7,223 nucleotides of DNA, from NCBI GenBank assembly GCA_015062715.1, contig SUUD01000098.1, positions 1-7,223 on the forward strand, written 5' to 3'. The notes under the pieces are model-generated. The model ran no database searches. It worked only from the letters and a program-made list of their open reading frames with translations, and was not told where the DNA came from. This stretch comes from Olsenella sp. GTDB lineage: Bacteria > Actinomycetota > Coriobacteriia > Coriobacteriales > Atopobiaceae. Shown here in pieces: positions 3,883-7,223 of this stretch. A program made the position numbers and the translations under genes. Numbering within the stretch: the first letter of the stretch is position 1; each line of letters begins with the position of its first letter.

Positions 3883-4842
3883 TCAGTGGCGGAAGGAGCC
3901 CTGCGCACAGGCAATCGACAACCCGTAGAGCAGGTCGGACTCGCTCACCACCAGCCCGTCGAAGCCCGTGGCGTCCATGAGCTCGCCAATGGCGATGGCG
4001 CCGCCCAGGATGATGCGGGCGCGCTTGGGCTGCAGGCCGGGGATCTGCTCTATCTGGTCGAGCCGAAGGCCCGCGATGCGCCGCTCGATCGCGCGCACGT
4101 CATCTCGCGAGAGCCGTGCGAGGTGGACGCGCGAGGAGTCGTACGGGACCAGCCCGAGCTTGATGGCGACCATTGAGGTGACCGTTCCGCCGCAGGTCAC
4201 GAGCTTGTCTGGAAGTGGCGTGTCGCCCAGCTTCTCCCGCCTCTGCGCAAGCGCCGCCTCAAAGCGCTCCCGGCACAGCGCATGCGCGGCCTCGAGCCCC
4301 TCGGGCGTGGGCGGGTACCGGTTGTCGAGACAGCGGTCGGTCACGCGCCGGCACCCCACGTCGACGGACCTCACCCAGGCGACCCTCGCGTCGTTGGTCG
4401 ACACATCACACGTCCCGTCGACGAGCTCGGTCGATCCCCCGCCGTTGTCGGCGACGAGCACGTGCCCTCCCCCAGCAGCGTGCGCGGCCCCCAGGAAGGT
4501 GAGCCTGCCCTCCATGTCGCCCGGAATGACCCGCGCCTCAACGCCCAGCTCGGAGAGCTGGTCAACGAGGTCGGCCGCATTGCCCGCATCGCGCGCGGCA
4601 CTCGTCATGGTGCAGCACAGCTCATCGACGTGGGTGTCCCGCGCGCGGGCAACATAGCCTCGCACGCAATCGACCACGCGACCTATGGCCGCCTGGTCCA
4701 GCAGGCCAGTCTGGTCGACGCCCACGCCAAGCTCGCAGATGGTCGAGGTCTTCTCCATCGAGACGACCCTGCCATCCACGACCTCTGCCAGGGCAAGCCG
4801 GCAGGTCACGGTTCCGATGTCTATGCAGGCAACGCGCGTCAT
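3883..4842 (-). CDS. ppx: Ppx/GppA family phosphatase (exopolyphosphatase-like)
   Basis: A 319-residue member of the ASKHA-fold Ppx/GppA family, single-module as in actinobacterial exopolyphosphatases (the E. coli enzyme is about 510). These enzymes release phosphate from polyphosphate or hydrolyse pppGpp. Visible motifs in order: IDIGTVTCRLAL (7-18), TSAARDAGN (80-88), PGDMEGRLTFLGA (107-119), ADNGGGSTEL (131-140), VDVGCRRVTDR (160-170), CGGTVTSM (217-224) and the C-terminal GAIAIGELMD / VSESDLLYGL blocks. Three signatures deviate: the usual N of GTN(S/T) is Val12, SG-EEA is PG-DMEG, and DIGGGS is DNGGGS, so activity or specificity may be altered. ATG 4842 starts 4 nt after the stop of the FtsB-like gene with no strong ribosome binding site, suggesting translational coupling. 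The tRNA-Leu follows 50 bp downstream. Family membership is confident; the substrate is not. Confidence 0.88.
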   Translation of the reverse strand: MTRVACIDIGTVTCRLALAEVVDGRVVSMEKTSTICELGVGVDQTGLLDQAAIGRVVDCVRGYVARARDTHVDELCCTMTSAARDAGNAADLVDQLSELGVEARVIPGDMEGRLTFLGAAHAAGGGHVLVADNGGGSTELVDGTCDVSTNDARVAWVRSVDVGCRRVTDRCLDNRYPPTPEGLEAAHALCRERFEAALAQRREKLGDTPLPDKLVTCGGTVTSMVAIKLGLVPYDSSRVHLARLSRDDVRAIERRIAGLRLDQIEQIPGLQPKRARIILGGAIAIGELMDATGFDGLVVSESDLLYGLSIACAQGSFRH

Positions 4843-4846
4843 GACG

Positions 4847-5446
4847 CTACTTGGCGACGAGATCGGGCGCCTCGTAGCCAAAGATGACGTCGAGGACGTC
4901 CACGTACCAGGGGTTGTCGTCGTCGAGCGTGAGGTCGGCCGAGGCCGAGGCGTCTGCCGTGCCACGGTCGTCGACCTCGAGTCCCTCGACCATGACGGGG
5001 GTCTCGCCCTTGATGACGTAGCCGCGCTTGCGGGCCTCGTCCTCGATGCCCTCGCGCGACTGGAGGCGGTCGACCTCGGCGCGGAGCGACTCGTTGCTGG
5101 CGTCGAGCTCGGCCAGCTGGGCCGTGTAGACCTGCTCGTCGCGCGTCGCCGCGTAGAGGGAGCGGGTCGGTCCGTACAGGAAGCCCACGACGAGCACGAG
5201 GAGGGCCATGACCGCGAGCCCGCGGCGCGCGAGGGGCGACTCGGGAAGGCTGATCTCGGGGAGCGTGGGGATGGGCAGCGACTTGAGCGGGCTCTTGGGC
5301 GTGTGCTCCATCACCGCGGGGCGGACGCCATACGCACGGCGCTGCTCGGAAGCGGACGCGGCAGATGCCTTCCGCCCACGGGCAGCATGGTCCTGCGCCT
5401 GGGTGGCGCGAGGCCTGAACTGGATTGTCTCGTGCTGGGCGGCCAT
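4847..5446 (-). CDS. FtsB/DivIC-like septum formation initiator, single-pass membrane protein
   Basis: A 199-residue bitopic protein of the FtsB/DivIC (septum formation initiator) family, which forms a coiled-coil complex with FtsL/FtsQ at the division site. It has a basic, low-complexity cytoplasmic N-terminus (1-71, with prolines at 49-72), one transmembrane helix about 73-92 (GLAVMALLVLVVGFLYGP), an external coiled coil about 97-131 (QVYTAQLAELDASNESLRAEVDRLQ) and the family block GIEDEARKRGYVIKGE (133-148). A variable acidic tail to residue 199 follows (DDRGTADASAS, then LTLDDDNPWYVD). The long N-terminal extension is typical of actinobacterial members. ATG 5446 has only a weak GAAGAA upstream; ATG 5311 (residue 46) is an alternative, with no better ribosome binding site. 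The 120 bp to mazG leave room for a promoter, and ppx starts 4 nt after the stop. Confidence 0.85.
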   Translation of the reverse strand: MAAQHETIQFRPRATQAQDHAARGRKASAASASEQRRAYGVRPAVMEHTPKSPLKSLPIPTLPEISLPESPLARRGLAVMALLVLVVGFLYGPTRSLYAATRDEQVYTAQLAELDASNESLRAEVDRLQSREGIEDEARKRGYVIKGETPVMVEGLEVDDRGTADASASADLTLDDDNPWYVDVLDVIFGYEAPDLVAK

Positions 5447-5498
5447 GTGGTTCTTCGTTTCTGGTGCGGCTGCATGTGCGTTTCAGGTGCTGCCAAAC

Positions 5499-5509
5499 AG
5501 TATATAGCA
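5499..5509 (-). promoter_or_regulatory. Candidate extended -10 upstream of the FtsB-like gene
   Basis: Minus-strand TGCTATATACT offers an extended -10 (TG-n-TATATA) or TATACT (5 of 6) about 50 bp before the ATG at 5446. No convincing -35 lies at the right distance, so this is tentative. It is the only AT-rich stretch in the 120-bp gap. Confidence 0.3.
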
Positions 5510-5552
5510 GAGCCGTCTGCCCACCGACCACGATTGCCCCAATTCACGAGAT

Positions 5553-5565
5553 GAGGCCAGGCCTC
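5553..5565 (-). terminator. Stem-loop just after mazG (weak terminator candidate)
   Basis: GAGGCC and GGCCTC arms separated by one base, starting one base past the mazG stop codon; the real loop would open to about five bases. Outer ACGAG (5546-5550) and CTCGT (5573-5577) can also pair. No U tract follows on the minus strand. Confidence 0.3.
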
Positions 5566-5566
5566 G

Positions 5567-6412
5567 TCACGCCTCGTGCTTTACCTCGTCCCAGATGCGG
5601 TTGAGCTCGGCGGTCGAGAGGCCCTCGAGGTCGACTCCCTCCCGCGCGGCATGGGCCTCCATGGCGCCCCAGCGGCGGCGGAACTTGTCGTTCGAGGCGC
5701 GCAGGGCCGCCTCGGCGTCGATGCCCTCGTGGCGCGCGACGTTGACGAGCGCGAAGAGCAGGTCGCCAAACTCCATCTCGGCGGCCTCGGAGCCCCGGGG
5801 CTCCGCGAGGAACTCGGCCCTCTCCTCGGCCACCTTGTCCCAGACGTCCTCGACCGTGTCCCACTCGAAGCCCGCTCGCGCCGCGCGCTTCGATATCTTC
5901 TGGCACTGCATGAGGGCGGGAAGCGACCGCGGCACCGAGTCGAGCAGGCCCGGCCTCTCGTGGTCGCGCTCGCCGGCCGCCTGGCGCTCCCCCGCCTTGA
6001 CGCTCTCCCAGATGTCGAGCACCTGGTCGGGATCTTCGGCGCCCAGCTCGCCAAAGACGTGCGGGTGGCGCCTGACGAGCTTCTCGTTGAGGGTCCGGCA
6101 GACGTCGTCGATGCCAAACGAGCCCTCGTCCGCGCCAATCTGCGCGTGGAGCAGCACCTGCATCATGACGTCCCCCAGCTCCTCGAGCAGGTGCGCGTCT
6201 GAGCCCTGCTCTATGGCGTCGAGGGTCTCGTAGGCCTCCTCGATCATGTTGCGGGCGATCGAGTCGTGGGTCTGGACCTTGTCCCAGGGACAGCCGTCGG
6301 CCTGGCGGAGGCGCCAGATGGTCCGCACCAGCCGGTCGAACTCGGGATGGGTCCCCGGCGCGCCGTCGCGCGCGAGGGTCTGGTCGTCTGCCTGCTCGAT
6401 GGGGTTTGCCAT
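5567..6412 (-). CDS. mazG: Nucleoside triphosphate pyrophosphohydrolase MazG
   Basis: A 281-residue two-domain MazG that hydrolyses (d)NTPs to the monophosphate and pyrophosphate, removing non-canonical nucleotides and, in E. coli, influencing ppGpp levels. Near the N-terminus is the family block GCPWDKVQTHDS (40-51). The first EExxE...ExxD metal site is Glu58, Glu59, Glu62, Glu78 and Asp81. The second domain repeats it with Glu196, Glu197, Glu200, Glu214 and Asp217, preceded by KISKRAARAGFEW (172-184). Both sites appear intact, and the length is close to E. coli MazG (263). ATG 6412 has GAGAGGAGAGG directly upstream. It lies 72 bp after mfd, with a strong hairpin filling that gap, and 120 bp before the FtsB-like gene. 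An mfd-mazG pairing is common in actinobacteria and firmicutes. Confidence 0.95.
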   Translation of the reverse strand: MANPIEQADDQTLARDGAPGTHPEFDRLVRTIWRLRQADGCPWDKVQTHDSIARNMIEEAYETLDAIEQGSDAHLLEELGDVMMQVLLHAQIGADEGSFGIDDVCRTLNEKLVRRHPHVFGELGAEDPDQVLDIWESVKAGERQAAGERDHERPGLLDSVPRSLPALMQCQKISKRAARAGFEWDTVEDVWDKVAEERAEFLAEPRGSEAAEMEFGDLLFALVNVARHEGIDAEAALRASNDKFRRRWGAMEAHAAREGVDLEGLSTAELNRIWDEVKHEA

Positions 6413-6429
6413 GGCCTCTCCTCTCGGGT

Positions 6430-6476
6430 GTGCCGCGGGCGTGTCGGGGGCCGGAGGACCGACGCGCCCGCGGCAC
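6430..6476 (-). terminator. Strong stem-loop between mfd and mazG
   Basis: GTGCCGCGGGCG (6430-6441) is exactly complementary to CGCCCGCGGCAC (6465-6476). A G-T pair and five further pairs (6443-6447 with 6459-6463) extend the stem to 18 pairs around an 11-nt loop. It fills most of the 72-bp gap and ends about five bases before the mazG ribosome binding site. No U tract follows on the minus strand, so termination may be partial or the element may shape mRNA stability. Confidence 0.5.
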
Positions 6477-6484
6477 GTTTCACG

Positions 6485-7223
6485 CTACTCGTCGTCCCCG
6501 CCCAGCTCCTCGAGGACGCCCAACGCCGCCACGAGCACGTCGTCGGACCCCTTGTGGAAGGGATAGGTGAGCTTCTTGGACTTGACGTACACGATGCCGC
6601 CGCGCTCCCGCAGGCGCATCGTCTTGTTCTTGGGCACCTCGATGCCCAGGAACACCAGCTTGCCCATCGTGAGCGAGACGGACGTGACGCCCAGGCGCTG
6701 CGCGCGGATGCGGATGCGGGCCCGGTCGAGCAGGTTGCGCCCCGCGAGCGGTAGCGCACCGTGGCGCCCCTCGAGGTCGCGCTCGAGCTCGTCGATGTCG
6801 GCGAGCTCGCTCGCCGCGGCGATGCGGCGGTAGGCGACGACGCGCTTGTCGACGTCGGGCAGATACTCCTCGGCCAGGAAGAAGTCGGCCGGCAGGTTGA
6901 TGGTGACCTCTGCGGGCTCGACGTCGGGCGTCTCGCCGCGCGCCTCGGCAACGGCCTGCCCCAGCATGCTCGTGAACAGGTCGAAGCCCACGCTCGAGAG
7001 GTTGCCGTGCTGCTCGGCGCCCATCAGCGAGCCCGCGCCGCGGATCTCGAGGTCGCGCATCGCAATCTTCATGCCGCTGCCCAGGTCCTGGTACTCGTTG
7101 ATCGCCGTGAGGCGGTCGGTCGCCTCGGGCGTGAGCGGGAACTCGCCCGGGAACAGGAAGTACGCGTACGCCTTCACATGCGAGCGGCCCACGCGCCCCT
7201 TGAGCTGGTAGAGCTGCGAGAGC
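6485..7223 (-). CDS. mfd: Transcription-repair coupling factor Mfd, C-terminal part (runs off window)
   Basis: Mfd is a DNA translocase that pushes or removes RNA polymerase stalled at lesions and recruits UvrA to start nucleotide excision repair. The visible 245 residues begin inside the second helicase domain at motif VI, LSQLYQLKGRVGRSHVKAYA, with the Q-x-x-GR-x-GR arginine fingers. The translocation (TRG) motif follows: FPLTPEATDRL, then LGSGMKIAMRDLEIRGAGSLMG and GFDLFTSML. The rest is the C-terminal D7 regulatory domain, beginning near ADFFLAEEYLPDVDKRVVAYRR and ending GVLEELGGDDE. Full Mfd proteins are about 1100-1200 residues, so the first three quarters lie beyond position 7223. The frame stays open to the window edge upstream of the in-frame GTG at 7192, so that codon is not the real start. 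mazG follows after a strong hairpin. Confidence 0.97.
   Translation of the reverse strand, partial: LSQLYQLKGRVGRSHVKAYAYFLFPGEFPLTPEATDRLTAINEYQDLGSGMKIAMRDLEIRGAGSLMGAEQHGNLSSVGFDLFTSMLGQAVAEARGETPDVEPAEVTINLPADFFLAEEYLPDVDKRVVAYRRIAAASELADIDELERDLEGRHGALPLAGRNLLDRARIRIRAQRLGVTSVSLTMGKLVFLGIEVPKNKTMRLRERGGIVYVKSKKLTYPFHKGSDDVLVAALGVLEELGGDDE

Noticed and set aside
5544..6476. Minus-strand frame of 310 codons overlapping mazG
   Set aside because: Frame-shifted shadow of mazG, with Arg/Gly/Pro-rich composition and no domain; the mazG frame has intact catalytic motifs and a good ribosome binding site.
1..7223. CRISPR array, insertion sequence, rRNA or transposase genes
   Set aside because: No regularly spaced repeats of suitable length, no transposase-like product and no rRNA segment was seen on either strand.

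Overview
The window is GC-rich, densely coded and, as far as can be seen, transcribed entirely from the minus strand. The gene content and order (mfd-mazG-ftsB-like-ppx), the actinobacterial look of the exopolyphosphatase and the galactitol-type PTS suggest an anaerobic or gut actinobacterium, most plausibly a coriobacterium of the Olsenella/Atopobium/Collinsella kind. That assignment is inference from protein flavour; the window contains no rRNA or other decisive marker.

Reading in the direction of transcription (high to low coordinates), the first block is housekeeping. It holds the C-terminal third of the transcription-repair coupling factor Mfd (7223-6485, running off the right edge), MazG NTP pyrophosphohydrolase (6412-5567), a membrane-anchored FtsB/DivIC-like septum protein (5446-4847) and a Ppx/GppA phosphatase (4842-3883), followed by tRNA-Leu(UAA) with an encoded CCA (3832-3748). 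This resembles the classical actinobacterial order mfd-mazG-eno-ftsB-DUF501-ppx with eno and DUF501 absent. Stem-loops without U tracts follow mfd, mazG and ppx.

The middle (3747-3404) is a gene-free stretch of about 340 bp that is unusually rich in self-complementary sequence. It contains a near-copy of the tRNA-Leu 3' end, an 11-bp perfect hairpin, two palindromes centred exactly 60 bp apart and a long-range 10-bp inverted repeat. None of this is coding, and it looks like an accreted repeat or integration scar.

The second block is an accessory sugar-uptake locus. A GntR/UTRA repressor (3329-2526) precedes a TIM-barrel isomerase related to triosephosphate isomerase (2388-1684), a YjbQ-family protein translationally coupled to it (1684-1157), a galactitol-type EIIB (1054-752) and the N-terminal half of the matching EIIC (641 to beyond position 1). 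Two AT-rich islands, one before gntR and one before the isomerase gene, share the half-site ACAAGTT. They overlap plausible -35/-10 elements, so the regulator probably controls both itself and the operon. The likely scheme is that the PTS imports and phosphorylates a polyol or sugar, the TIM-like enzyme isomerises a downstream ketose phosphate, and a phosphorylated intermediate relieves GntR repression. The role of the YjbQ protein is unknown. The EIIA partner and any dehydrogenase or aldolase would lie beyond the left edge.
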